From Neorhizobium huautlense (GTDB taxonomy: Bacteria; Pseudomonadota; Alphaproteobacteria; Rhizobiales; Rhizobiaceae), in contig NZ_PVBM01000034.1 in the NCBI RefSeq assembly GCF_002968575.1, positions 1 through 42,882 of the forward strand: a DNA stretch of 42,882 bases, in the 5' to 3' direction. The notes below the pieces were generated by a model, which was not told where the DNA came from, searched no databases, and worked only from the letters and a program-made list of their open reading frames with translations. Of the stretch, positions 33,273-42,373 are shown piece by piece. A program made the translations under genes and the position numbers. How positions within the stretch are numbered: position 1 is the first letter of the stretch; each line of letters opens with the position of its first letter.

Positions 33273-33797
33273 CATGGAGGGATCCTGGTTGAGCCGGACG
33301 CTGCCGATCTGCCAGATCGATGCAGCACGCTTTCGCTGTCTCCGCTTGTCAGAGAGCTCATCATTGAGATGGCTGACCAATCCGAGGTAGCGGCTGCTTA
33401 TGGGGAGACGATGACAACCCTGCTTCTGTCGGCCTTGTCACGGATGCCGGTGGAGGATCTGCATTTACCGCTGACATCCGAGGCAAGATTGAACCGTATC
33501 GCTTCTGCGCTGGTGGAAGATCCGTCTGACCGCAGCACCATGGCACAATGGGCCAGGCGCGTGGCCATGAGCGAGAACTCCCTTGCGCGTCTCGTTCAGC
33601 AGGAAACCGGCCTGACCTTCGGCCGTTGGCGTCAGCAGTTGCAATTGATCATTGCCATCCGATGCCTCGCGGCTGGGGCGACGGTGCAGCAGGTTTCGGG
33701 TGATCTCGGGTATGAATCCGTTTCCGCGTTTATTACAATGTTCAAGAAAGCACTCGGTACATCGCCAGCGCAATATTTGCGGAAATTCGAGCGTTGA
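33273..33797 (+). pseudogene. AraC-family regulator lacking its sensor domain
   Basis: The open frame covers only the C-terminal half of an AraC regulator. It has a short end of the cupin region (LSLSPLVRELI) and two helix-turn-helix units (TMAQWARRVAMSENSLARLV, then QVSGDLGYESVSAFITMFKK). A TAG at 33270-33272 ends the frame on the left, so the sensor/cupin part is missing. A full member has about 260 aa, against roughly 142-174 here. A start at ATG 33369 is possible, but the protein could hardly be normally regulated. Confidence 0.7.
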
Positions 33798-33842
33798 ACG
33801 TGAGTGAGTGCATCGACAGAAGCAACCGATTGAAGAGGAAGC

Positions 33843-34217
33843 ATGTTCACCCACATCATGATCGGCAGCAATGACCTGGAGCGTTCCAGACGCTTTTACG
33901 ACGCCACATTCGCTGCATTGGGAGGCAATCCCGGCGAGATGGATGCGAGAGGCCGCCTGATCTACGTCCATGAGGGGGGCCGGCTCATGATCACAACACC
34001 GATCGATGGCAAACCAGCGACCGCAGCCAATGGAGGCACGATAGGTATCGCCGCGGAGAGCCGCGACCATGTTCTCGCATGGCATGCCGCTGGTACCGCG
34101 CATGGTGGCACGGCGATTGAGAGTCCCCCTACGGAGCGTTCAAATGGGGCCTTTGTGGCATATCTTCGCGACCCGGATGGAAACAAGCTGAGCGCGCGGT
34201 CTCATTCAACGAAATGA
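33843..34217 (+). CDS. VOC-family (glyoxalase-like) protein (124 aa)
   Basis: One beta-alpha-beta-beta-beta pair module of the vicinal-oxygen-chelate fold (MFTHIMIGSNDLERSRRFYD, later FVAYLRDPDGNKL). The metal ligands are suggested by His4 and Glu or His residues, but the substrate cannot be told. GAGGAAGC precedes the ATG. It lies 45 bases after the AraC remnant and may be its former target. Confidence 0.85.
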   Translation: MFTHIMIGSNDLERSRRFYDATFAALGGNPGEMDARGRLIYVHEGGRLMITTPIDGKPATAANGGTIGIAAESRDHVLAWHAAGTAHGGTAIESPPTERSNGAFVAYLRDPDGNKLSARSHSTK

Positions 34218-34383
34218 AATAGACGCGCCGTATAGATGATGGGCAGCCCGCGCAGCAGCCTACATGCCTGAGCCACAAAAGACATTTGCCGTACGGAACG
34301 TGTGCGAGCAGAAGGTCGCCGGTTCGTATCCTATCAAAGAGCTTCTATGAGCTAATGCCGCGGATCACGAATACGCGCACGGT

Positions 34384-34430
34384 GTAACGACGATGTCTTT
34401 ACGGGAATCTTGTAAAGATATTGTCGTTAC
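34384..34430. promoter_or_regulatory. Operator of the TacA-TacT module: 19-bp near-perfect inverted repeat
   Basis: Two 19-base arms (34384-34402 and 34412-34430) match at 17 of 19 positions with a nine-base spacer. A TATATAG -10-like sequence follows at 34433. The site lies 28 bases before the antitoxin ATG, the position expected for autorepression by a ribbon-helix-helix antitoxin. Confidence 0.75.
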
Positions 34431-34458
34431 GCTATATAGGTGCAAACAGGAGTTTGCC

Positions 34459-34755
34459 ATGCCGACCTCACACACGAGTAAAAGCTCGGATGCAAGCGTA
34501 CCGCTGAATATGCGCATCAAGCCCGCCACCCGCAACTTGATCGATCGCGCCGCTGAGTTGCTTGGTAAGACGCGAACGGATTTTATGTTGGAAGCTTCCG
34601 AGCGCCGAGCCGAGGAAGTGCTGCTCGACCGTACTGTCTTCACGGTAAGCGCGGAAATCTATGCTGAATACCTTGCCCGGCTCGATGCACCCACGCAGCC
34701 CAATGAGCGTTTAGCACGCACCATGTTGACCAAAGCACCGTGGGATGAGGCGTGA
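34459..34755 (+). CDS. tacA: TacA-type antitoxin, DUF1778 ribbon-helix-helix (98 aa)
   Basis: The N-terminal RHH (VPLNMRIKPATRNLIDRAAE, then LLGKTRTDFMLEASERRAEE) is the DUF1778/TacA signature. The C-terminal tail (RLDAPTQPNERLARTMLTKA) binds and neutralises the acetyltransferase toxin in this family. AGGAG precedes the ATG. The stop overlaps the toxin's GTG start, and the operator lies just upstream. Confidence 0.92.
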   Translation: MPTSHTSKSSDASVPLNMRIKPATRNLIDRAAELLGKTRTDFMLEASERRAEEVLLDRTVFTVSAEIYAEYLARLDAPTQPNERLARTMLTKAPWDEA

Positions 34756-35249
34756 CCCTCAGCGCACCGGCACCCCTGGCGGATCATCATGAGCTGGCCG
34801 AGTTCCATTCTGGAGTCATTGAACTGGACGACTGGCTGCGACGTCGCGCCCGTTCTAATCAAACGAGCGGCGCATCGCGGACCTTCGTCGTGTGCGAGGA
34901 GAGCCGCGTCATCGCCTATTACGCGCTCGCTTCCGGCGCCGTCAAACAGCCGGAAGCGCCTGGCCGTTTTCGGCGCAATATGCCTGATCCAATTCCGGTC
35001 GCTGTGCTTGGTCGCCTCGCCATTGATCGATCCTACCAAGAGCGCGGTATCGGCAGGGCATTGGTGCGCGACGCGGGCCTGCGCCTGCTCAATGCCGCGG
35101 AAGTACTTGGCATTCGAGGTATGCTCGTTCATGCGATTTCAGATGACGCACGAGCCTTCTACGAGGCCGTCGGCTTCCTGTCTTCTCCTGCCGACCCCAT
35201 GATGCTGATGGTCGGATTGCATGACCTCAATAACGCGCTGAACCCTTAG
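34752..35249 (+). CDS. tacT: TacT-type GNAT toxin (165 aa)
   Basis: A GNAT acetyltransferase with the acetyl-CoA-binding loop after RLAIDRSYQERGIGRALVRD and a C-terminal AFYEAVGF motif. TacT-family toxins acetylate the amino group of charged tRNAs and stop translation. It starts at GTG 34752, sharing GTGA with the antitoxin stop. The N-terminal ADHHELAEFHSGVIELDDWL is typical of toxin-type GNATs paired with DUF1778 proteins. Confidence 0.9.
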   Translation: MTLSAPAPLADHHELAEFHSGVIELDDWLRRRARSNQTSGASRTFVVCEESRVIAYYALASGAVKQPEAPGRFRRNMPDPIPVAVLGRLAIDRSYQERGIGRALVRDAGLRLLNAAEVLGIRGMLVHAISDDARAFYEAVGFLSSPADPMMLMVGLHDLNNALNP

Positions 35250-35372
35250 GCGGAACTCCTCAAAATTTCGGTTGATGCAATCCATCTCGCTGAATTTTTC
35301 GGCAGAAGGTCCCGAAATTAAATGAGGGCCGCGAGTTCTAATCCCTTCAAGGCGGGGTATCTCGATAGCGAG

Positions 35373-35525
35373 CTATACTATATTTGAAAAAGTAGTATAT
35401 CTAGGATCGCGTTGGGTTGTGCCTTGCATTGGCGGAGCGGAGGCGGGCAGCGACCCCTGGGCAAAGTCGCAAAGCTTGCGTGGTGATCGCAACTATACTA
35501 GATTTGTGAAAGCAATATAGAGGAT
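35373..35525. repeat. Two imperfect direct repeats (about 34 bp) upstream of the nucleotidyltransferase
   Basis: The unit at 35373-35407 and the unit at 35493-35525 both begin CTATACTA, share an ATTTG core and end in AGGAT. Roughly three quarters of positions agree. They are A/T-rich in a GC-rich region and the second ends at the start region of the nucleotidyltransferase gene. They may be duplicated promoters or operator sites. No other gene was found in 35250-35549. Confidence 0.6.
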
Positions 35526-35549
35526 GCCGTCATTAAGCAGATTGATCTC

Positions 35550-36590
35550 ATGTTCCGCACCATGGTCGCGGAACTCCAGCAACGGGCATTTGATGATGAT
35601 TGGGCGGAAGATTTTCCCCCATCAGGTAGATTCGTGCCGGTGGCAGTCGATGGTCGGCGTTATTGGTATTTCGATCAACCGGACGGTCAGGGTGGGCAGA
35701 AGCGCCGGTATGTCGGACCTGCCGACGATCCCTTAATTTCGGAACGGGTCGAAACCTTCAAGGGTGAGAAGTCAGATTATAAGGCTCGCCGCAAGTTCGT
35801 TTCCACGCTAACGCGCGAAGCCGGTTTGATTGCCGCTGATCGCTTTACCGGCGACATCGTACAGGCGCTTTCCAAGGCCGGCCTCTTCCGGCTGCGAGGT
35901 GTTCTCATCGGCACCGTCGCTTTTCAATGCTACTCGGCATATCTTGGCATCCGTCTGCCCTCGGCGGCGATCCTAACAGGTGATGCAGACATAGCCCAGG
36001 ATTTCGCGATCTCCGCCGAGGTGGCGGATTCGCTGCCGCCGATCCTCGATCTCCTAAAAGGCCTTGATCCAACGTTCCGCGCCGTGCCGCATCTCAGCGG
36101 CAGCTCTCGATCTCATGCCTTCCGGAATCAGAGCGGTTACAGGATCGAGTTCATGACGACAAACAGGGGAGCCGAAGAATATTCGGACAAACCCGCCAAC
36201 ATGCCCGCTCTCGGCGGCGCGTCAGCCGAACCGCTGAGATTCATGGATTTCTTGATCCGCGATCCCGTTCGTTCGATCTTGCTACATGGTGCCGGTATCT
36301 CAGTTATTATCCCTGATCCCTGCAGGTACGCGGTGCACAAGCTTATCATTGCCGGTCGCCGCCCAAATGACGCCGGCGGCCAGGCCAAACGAGATAAAGA
36401 CCTTAGACAGGCAGGAATACTATTCGACGCCTTGCCGGTCACGGGCCATGGGCCATCACTGGCTGACGCTCTGGAAGAGGCATGGGATCGCGGACCTGCT
36501 TGGAAGCTGGCGATCTCGGAAGCAGCCGAAACCATGCACAAGGAATATTGGGGCGCTATCAATCGAATGGTTGGCTCTCTCAAGAGATAA
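35550..36590 (+). CDS. GSU2403-family nucleotidyltransferase-fold protein (346 aa)
   Basis: The protein contains RLRGVLIGTVAFQCYSAYLG, then SAAILTGDADIAQDFAIS with an Asp-x-Asp typical of a nucleotidyltransferase fold, and ends with VHKLIIAGRRPNDAGGQAKR and a helical region. I recognise this layout as the GSU2403 family, uncharacterised enzymes often found on mobile elements and suspected to be toxin- or defence-related. The ATG at 35550 is the first start in the frame; the frame is open back to 35502. No partner antitoxin gene is seen beside it. Confidence 0.75.
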   Translation: MFRTMVAELQQRAFDDDWAEDFPPSGRFVPVAVDGRRYWYFDQPDGQGGQKRRYVGPADDPLISERVETFKGEKSDYKARRKFVSTLTREAGLIAADRFTGDIVQALSKAGLFRLRGVLIGTVAFQCYSAYLGIRLPSAAILTGDADIAQDFAISAEVADSLPPILDLLKGLDPTFRAVPHLSGSSRSHAFRNQSGYRIEFMTTNRGAEEYSDKPANMPALGGASAEPLRFMDFLIRDPVRSILLHGAGISVIIPDPCRYAVHKLIIAGRRPNDAGGQAKRDKDLRQAGILFDALPVTGHGPSLADALEEAWDRGPAWKLAISEAAETMHKEYWGAINRMVGSLKR

Positions 36591-36894
36591 AGGTCAGGCC
36601 CGCTTGAAAAGGAAGGCCCTATGACAATACTCATTTTCATCAGGTTGCGCTCGGCCTAACCTTTGTCGGAAACAGCTCTTCATGCTGATTTTCAGCCTGG
36701 TTTAAAATCTTGGAGACCAATGCTGCCGTGTCCTGCGGGAAAAAGCGACGACAGCGCTGTTGCACGACATCAGGCCCACCCGAAAAACAAATGAAATCAA
36801 TAGGACGCTGTGAACTTAAAGGAAGCAACGGTTCATACCCGTTCGAGGCGAAGAAGGTGGGCGTCTTCACTCAACACATTCACCGCTCTTCTCG
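36591..36894. other. Stretch without a supported gene
   Basis: A minus-strand frame (36870 to 36640) reads PIDFICFSGGPDVVQQRCRR, then DTAALVSKILNQAENQHEEL and looks protein-like. It has no good start and no family. It may be the tail of a lost gene. Confidence 0.3.
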
Positions 36895-37553
36895 CTAATG
36901 GCCAACATTGGTGCTTGCCGCCCGCAGCTGAGCCGGCGTCTGGCCGTAAGTTTTCCGAAACAGCTTTCCGAAATGCGAGGCATTTTCGAAGCCGATTTCC
37001 ATGGCGATTTCGATCAGGGGAGCCTTTGTCTGGATCAGCAGCTGCCTTGCCCACTCCAGACGGAGGCGGGTGTAGACGTGTCCTGGAGAACTCATCGCAT
37101 TCTTTGCAAAGAGACGCTCCAGTTGCCCTCGCGACAGGCCGACCGATGCCGCCAGGTCGTCAAGTGGATCATGCTGTCGATGTGGTTTTCCATCATGATG
37201 AGAACGGCCCTGAGCCGCGGATCGTCACATTCGATTGAAAGGGGCCTGCGCGGCTGTATATCGAGAGCTGAACGCGCCTTGTGAATCTGCAGCACGTCCA
37301 GCGCGTTTCTCTCCACCTCTTTGCTGATTTGACGTCTGACGATCGACGCGGCCATGTCTGCCGAGCTGCTGCCTCCGGCGCAGGATCCCCTGTTGCGATC
37401 GAGGTTGAATATCCGGTCGGCTCGCACTTCGTGATCAGGGACGCGCTCGCGAAAAGCAGGATAGTGAAGCCAGCTCACGCAAGTCTGGTGATTTTTCATC
37501 AGACCGGCTTCAGCGAGTATGAAAGTTCCTGTGCAGAAACCTATCAAGGGGAC
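36895..37553 (-). pseudogene. GlxA-like regulator (DJ-1/PfpI + AraC), truncated and frameshifted
   Basis: The left end holds an AraC C-terminal domain (SSPGHVYTRLRLEWARQLLI, then EIGFENASHFGKLFRKTYGQ). Upstream, in another frame, lies part of the amidotransferase-like sensor (IGFCTGTFILAEAGLM...CVSWLHYPAF). A one-base deletion near 37170 breaks the joining helix, where DDLAASVGLSRGQLERLFAK continues in the other frame. The first half of the sensor is missing: the sequence begins in frame directly after the stop of the GntR fragment. Confidence 0.8.
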
Positions 37554-37709
37554 CTATTTGGCGGCTGCTTTTATTTCCCGTACAGGTGTACGGGAAAGGC
37601 CATAGCGTTCACTCAGGCCGACTTCGTCCAAGTCTTGATAGGGATCCAGCTCCATCGTCAGAATTGGACGCTTAAGATCGTCAATGAGCCCGTTTTTGCC
37701 GCTTTTCAC
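37554..37709 (-). pseudogene. GntR-family regulator fragment (51 aa)
   Basis: GAGGAGG lies before the GTG at 37709. The fragment covers the first part of a GntR winged helix (LKRPILTMELDPYQDLDEVG, then LSERYGLSRTPVRE) and then ends in KAAAK and a TAG. The stop is immediately followed, in the same frame, by the GlxA-type sensor sequence. This looks like a deletion joining two regulators. An operator-like sequence lies upstream at 37778. Confidence 0.75.
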
Positions 37710-37777
37710 CGAAGCCTCCTCGTTTGATGCGCCGATTTCTATGGAGACTGCACCACGCGTCCAAGAGAGTCGGCCCA

Positions 37778-37800
37778 ATTGTATAATTTGAGTACACAAT
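37778..37800. promoter_or_regulatory. Imperfect palindrome upstream of the GntR fragment
   Basis: ATTGTATAA and GTACACAAT flank a short spacer and resemble the TTGTATACAA half sites of GntR regulators. The position, about 70 bases upstream of the GTG, suggests an autoregulatory site left from the intact gene. The region to 38009 also holds the promoter of the exporter gene. Confidence 0.4.
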
Positions 37801-38009
37801 GCGAATAACAAAAAAGTACAATTCGTCGCTGACAGTTAGCGAGATCGCGGAAAAGGTCTGGGTTGTTCCTCTCAGATTGTGGACATCGGAGTGTCCAGTC
37901 GGACATCTGCCGCCTAACCAGTCGCCAGATGATGTCAGAAGGCATCGCGACGTCGGTTGCCATTCCTCCTCCGGCGCGTCACATTGCGCGCCGCGATAGG
38001 AGGAGTTCC

Positions 38010-39563
38010 ATGCGTATCGAGAGTGGCAATGCGAGCCTGAATCTCGCCGGCCGCAGGGAGTGGATCGGCGCCTGCGTGCTGTCGATTGCCTGCCTCATCT
38101 ATTCGATGGATCTTTCCATCCTGTTCCTCGCCATTCCCGCGATCGTCGCCGACCTGGACCCATCGGCCTCCGAACTGCTCTGGATCAACGATATCTACGG
38201 TTTCATGGTCGCCGGCTTCCTGGTTACGATGGGCACGCTGGGGGATCGGATCGGCCGTCGCCGCGTGCTGCTGATCGGTGCAGCCGCCTTCGGTGTCGCC
38301 TCGGCGCTGGCAGCTTTTTCCACCAGCGCGCAGCAACTCATCGCGTCGCGGGCGCTTCTCGGTATCGCCGGAGCGACGATCGCGCCCTCGACACTGTCGC
38401 TGATCGTCAACCTCTTCAAGAACGAAGCGGAGCGCAACCGCGCCATCGGCATCTGGGGCACGGCGTTTGCGCTCGGTGGCCTGATCGGGCCGCTTCTGGG
38501 CGGTTTTCTGCTGCAATATTTCCACTGGGGCGCAGTGTTTCTCATCAACATCCCGGTGATGCTCATCCTGCTGGTCGTAGCACCGATCCTGCTGCCGGAA
38601 TACAAAAGCCCCGACGGCGCCAAACTCGACCTCCTGAGCGTGCTGCTGTCGCTCGCCACCGTGCTGCCGATCATCTACGGTTTCAAGCACATGGCGGCAG
38701 ACGGTTTCGATCTTCGCTATCTGCTGCCGATCGCCGCCGGACTTGCTGTCGGCTGGCTGTTCGTGAACCGTCAGAAAACCCTTCCAGATCCCTTGATCGA
38801 GCTGAAGCTCTTTGCGCTACCCTCTTTCACAGCCTCGCTTCTGGTGAATCTCGCGGGGATGTTCTTCGTCTTCGGCGTCTTTCTCTACCAGAACCTGTTC
38901 CTTCAATTCGTGCTTGGCCTCACACCCCTCGAAGCGGCTCTTTGGTCGGTCCCGTCCTCGATCGTCTTCACCGTCATGTCTCTGCAGGCCTATCGTTTCA
39001 CCAACCGTTTCGGCCCGGTCCGCACCGTACTACTTGGCCTGGTAATCAACGCTGCAGGCATGTTCCTGATGTCGGTTGCCGCTTATTCCGAGAGTCTTTT
39101 CGGGGTTCTAGGTTCAACCATGGTGATCGCGGTCGGCTTCGTGCCGGTCGTGCTGACGACGACCGGCCTGATCGTGGGAGCCGCTCCGCCCGAAAGGTCC
39201 GGCTCCGCCTCGGCTATTTCGGAAACCAGCGCCGAATTTGGAGGCGCGCTCGGCATTGCATTGCTCGGCAGCCTGGGCACCTTGATCTATCGCGTGCTGA
39301 TGGATGCGGTGAATATCGACGGGCTCGATCCCGCTCAGACGGCGGCCGTGCGGACAACGCTCGGCGGTGCGGTCGAAACTGCGAGGGCGCTTGAAGGGAA
39401 CCTCGTGCCGGCCTGGCTTGAAGCTGCCCGTCAATCCTTTTCGACGGGATTCGCGAGCTGCTGCCTGCTCGCGGCGGTGACGCTGCTCGTTCTCGCCGCC
39501 TCCGCCCGAAAGATCTACGCCCGCGCAAATATCGACGAGAAGGCGGTCGTATCTGCTCATTGA
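38010..39563 (+). CDS. MFS multidrug efflux protein, DHA2 family (14 TM, 517 aa)
   Basis: The ATG at 38010 follows AGGAGGAG; 49 in-frame codons before it are not needed. The family motifs are visible: motif A GTLGDRIGRRRVLL and motif C GIAGATIAPSTLSLI, about 14 hydrophobic segments and the loop AERNRAIGIWGTAFALGGLI. The relatives SmvA/QacA export cationic biocides, dyes and quaternary ammonium compounds. It probably belonged to a divergent pair with the GntR regulator whose fragment lies on its left. Confidence 0.92.
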   Translation: MRIESGNASLNLAGRREWIGACVLSIACLIYSMDLSILFLAIPAIVADLDPSASELLWINDIYGFMVAGFLVTMGTLGDRIGRRRVLLIGAAAFGVASALAAFSTSAQQLIASRALLGIAGATIAPSTLSLIVNLFKNEAERNRAIGIWGTAFALGGLIGPLLGGFLLQYFHWGAVFLINIPVMLILLVVAPILLPEYKSPDGAKLDLLSVLLSLATVLPIIYGFKHMAADGFDLRYLLPIAAGLAVGWLFVNRQKTLPDPLIELKLFALPSFTASLLVNLAGMFFVFGVFLYQNLFLQFVLGLTPLEAALWSVPSSIVFTVMSLQAYRFTNRFGPVRTVLLGLVINAAGMFLMSVAAYSESLFGVLGSTMVIAVGFVPVVLTTTGLIVGAAPPERSGSASAISETSAEFGGALGIALLGSLGTLIYRVLMDAVNIDGLDPAQTAAVRTTLGGAVETARALEGNLVPAWLEAARQSFSTGFASCCLLAAVTLLVLAASARKIYARANIDEKAVVSAH

Positions 39564-39569
39564 GCCGAG

Positions 39570-39839
39570 TCAAGGCGTCTCATGTTCGTAGAGCTGTTCC
39601 ATCCTCAAGGAGGCAATTTCGGCAAACGGCGTCTGATTGCGGACGCGGCCGGCGCCGCCAATGACGACCTCGTCACAGAAGGAAATGGTGCTGTAGTGAT
39701 GACTGATAACGATTGTGGCGCGGCGTCCGGCTCTTGATTTCGGGGTCTCTACGATCGATGCCTGGGACAAGCCGTCCATGGCATTCGTGGCCTCATCGAG
39801 AATCCGGATTTCGGGAACGCGGACCAAACATCCCAGCAT
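39570..39839 (-). pseudogene. ABC transporter ATP-binding domain fragment
   Basis: Only the C-terminal part of an ATPase remains: Walker B IRILDEATNAMD and a His switch (ATIVISHHYSTISFCDEVVI). The signature motif and Walker A are missing. The normal D-loop and A/G-rich spacing is altered (DGLSQASIVETPKSRAGR). It converges with the exporter gene, ending seven bases from its stop. Confidence 0.8.
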
Positions 39840-39959
39840 CTCAGCTTGTCTCGTAACGTTAAGTTTACGATGCCCGGGACGAAGAGGTTGTGGCTTTAGA
39901 TCAGATCTGCTTTTGGCGGCAAGAAACGTACAACTGGCGGTCGATCCTGGGCAGGAACC

Positions 39960-41828
39960 TTAGCTGCGAACCTCACGCTTCTCCTTGAATTCGTTCCGCC
40001 TAATCGCGCGTTGTGCCAGCCGAGACAGTATGTTCGGCCTCGTTGGCTTGGATGGTAGATCGACATCGCTCACCAAACGTGCGCCACCTTCGCGCCGCTC
40101 CAGCGTGATCTTCCGGCTGTGAAATGCTTCCAGTTCCGCGCGGTGGCCGACACTGACAATCGTCACCTTCGGCATCTCCTCGGTCAGCATCTGCATAATC
40201 TGATCTTGGCTTTTCTCGTCCAGAGCAGAGGTTGCCTCGTCCATGATCACGATGTCCGGTCTGTCCAAAAGAAGACGGGCGAATGCCAAGCGCTGCTTCT
40301 CACCTCCGGATAGGGTGTGATCCCAAGGTGCTTCTTCCTCGATTTGGTCGCTTATCTTGCCCAACCCGACCTTGGTCAGGGCTGACTGTAGCTCCTGGGC
40401 GGTCCAATCTCTCGCTGAATGCGGATAGGCCACTGCACGACGCAGTGTTCCTGACGGTACATAAGGTTTTTGCGGAAGCATGAAGACGCTACTGCCGGAG
40501 CGGAACTGGACGCCGCCATCTCCCCAAGGCCAAAGACCAGCGATTGCTCGGACCAGAGTGCTCTTGCCCGATCCAGACTCTCCCGCCACCAGCACCCGCT
40601 CCCCGGCCTCGATATCGACCTTCGTTTCTTTGACGACTGCGGTACCATCGCCGAGGGAAACGGAAAGGTTGTTGAGACTGAGCACCACATCGCCATCCGT
40701 TTCGCCGCGCTTGATTCGGCCAACCGTCTCGGTCTGCTCCGCCCGTTCCAGACCATCAAGCGACACCATCAAGGAGGCGACGCGCCGCGCGCAAGCATTC
40801 CAATCTGCAAGCCGAGGATAGTTGTCGACGAGCCAGCCAAAAGCCGTCTGGACGATCGTAAATGCAGATGCTGCTTGCATCACCTCGCCGAGGGACATCT
40901 GTCCGGCCAGGAATTTCGGCGCGCACAGCAGAAGCGGCACAACAGGCGCAATCAAGAGTGACCCATGGGAGACGAGTGTGGTGCGCATGTACTGATGTGA
41001 GAGTAGCCGCCATTGATGCCGCACATGCCCGAACACGCGTTGAAGCCCGTCGCGCTCCTCTTCTTCACCACCCAACAGTGCGATGCTTTCGCCGTTCTCG
41101 CGCACGCGGGTCAACGCGTAGCGAAACTCGGCTTCAACTTGGTTCTTCACTTCTGAAACTTTCACGAAGTTGCGGGCGATCAAGGCGATCGAGCCTGATG
41201 CTATGACGGCGTAAAGGAAAGACGCGAACACAAGGAACCCCGGTATGGTTATAGTGCCTCCGCCGATCGTAAGACTAAGAGCACCGCCGATATTCCAGAG
41301 CACTAGGATGAATGTCGACGCGGACAGAAATGCAGCCAGGACGCCGGAGACAAAGTCCACCGGCGACTCGGTCGCTATGCGCATGTCTTCGGAGATGCGT
41401 GCCTCCGGGTTCTGATGATCGCCATCAATGAGGTTGAGTTGGTAGTAGCGTCCATGATCCAGCCAGCGGGCGATCAACGTTTTAGTCAGCCACGAACGCC
41501 AGCGCCGTTGGACCATCATGCGGACGAAGACCTGGCTCGTCACGACAGCAACGGCTCCCAAGACCAGGAGCGGAAATATTGTCGCCAAGTCATAGACCGT
41601 GGGCGCGTTACGCTGCTCGATTGCGTCGAAGATTTCACGGTTCCACACATTCGTCGCGTATTGGAAACCTACGTTGATGCCGATCAGCGCCAGGATGGCG
41701 ACTGTGCATAACCAAGCGAGCCGGTCACCATTCATGCCCCAGAAGCCGCGAGCGCTGATCCAAAAGCGCTTCAAAAGGTAGCTTTTACGAACACGTTCAG
41801 CGTCCTCAGGAGCAAGTTGTTCATCCAT
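39960..41828 (-). CDS. ABC transporter permease/ATPase, SbmA/BacA-YddA-like (ABC_membrane_2, 622 aa)
   Basis: The N-terminal half has about six membrane segments with WICTVAILALI-type helices and the signature NREIFDAIEQRNAPTVYDLA of the ABC_membrane_2 (YddA/BacA-related) family. The ATPase half has Walker A AGESGSGKSTL, signature LSGGEKQRLAFARLLLDRPD, Walker B IVIMDEATSALDE and switch VGHRAE. Related proteins move vitamin B12-like, bleomycin or antimicrobial peptide substrates. I start at the ATG 41828 (GGGAGAA upstream). The frame is open to 42143, but the first 105 residues there do not resemble the family. Confidence 0.92.
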   Translation of the reverse strand: MDEQLAPEDAERVRKSYLLKRFWISARGFWGMNGDRLAWLCTVAILALIGINVGFQYATNVWNREIFDAIEQRNAPTVYDLATIFPLLVLGAVAVVTSQVFVRMMVQRRWRSWLTKTLIARWLDHGRYYQLNLIDGDHQNPEARISEDMRIATESPVDFVSGVLAAFLSASTFILVLWNIGGALSLTIGGGTITIPGFLVFASFLYAVIASGSIALIARNFVKVSEVKNQVEAEFRYALTRVRENGESIALLGGEEEERDGLQRVFGHVRHQWRLLSHQYMRTTLVSHGSLLIAPVVPLLLCAPKFLAGQMSLGEVMQAASAFTIVQTAFGWLVDNYPRLADWNACARRVASLMVSLDGLERAEQTETVGRIKRGETDGDVVLSLNNLSVSLGDGTAVVKETKVDIEAGERVLVAGESGSGKSTLVRAIAGLWPWGDGGVQFRSGSSVFMLPQKPYVPSGTLRRAVAYPHSARDWTAQELQSALTKVGLGKISDQIEEEAPWDHTLSGGEKQRLAFARLLLDRPDIVIMDEATSALDEKSQDQIMQMLTEEMPKVTIVSVGHRAELEAFHSRKITLERREGGARLVSDVDLPSKPTRPNILSRLAQRAIRRNEFKEKREVRS

Positions 41829-42340
41829 AAAGAGTTCTCCCGAAGGTGCCCGAAGTTTGGAATACCAAGATCTTGGCGAGGAAAAAGTTCCTCCGTCGGA
41901 CCTATGTCCGATGGCGGCAAATTGGACCACATGCTGTCCCTCGCTGTGCAAAGGCAGGTGAAGGAGGGCGAATACATCACCTGAAGCGGAGGCCTGCTCC
42001 CAATCTGGGGTCTCCCAACCCCTTGTCGGCAAAACGCCAAGTCCAGCCGACGCTGTATCCATCGCGAGGACTATTTCCGTCGGCAGCAGCAGAGCGTTCA
42101 CCACCAAGGTCCAAACGTCGAGAACGACGACCAAACCATCCATGCGCGAATTATCCTCGCGGCTGGCGCCAGGAGCGCCTGAGAAAGAGGTGCGAGATTT
42201 CCCCGTTAAAGCGAATGTCGCCGGTTCGTCCGGCTTGAAGACGATTCACTTCGTTGACGACCGCAGGGGTATCTGAAGATGTTTCCGCTTAGATGTTCTC
42301 GCAAGTTCTGAAGGACCTGCTGCGCGGTTGACGTCCATCT
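41829..42340. other. Region upstream of the ABC gene, no gene supported
   Basis: Several frames are open, including an in-frame extension of the ABC gene to 42143, but none shows a family motif or a well placed ribosome-binding site. The A/G-rich GGGAGAACTCTTT just before 41828 is the likely start of translation. Confidence 0.4.
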
Positions 42341-42373
42341 GCCTGATCAAGGGCGGTCGGATCAGAGGCAAAA

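Noticed and set aside
38060..39394. A 444-codon plus-strand frame overlapping the MFS gene
   Set aside because: It lies in another frame of the 14-helix exporter and has an Arg/Ser-rich composition typical of shadow frames.
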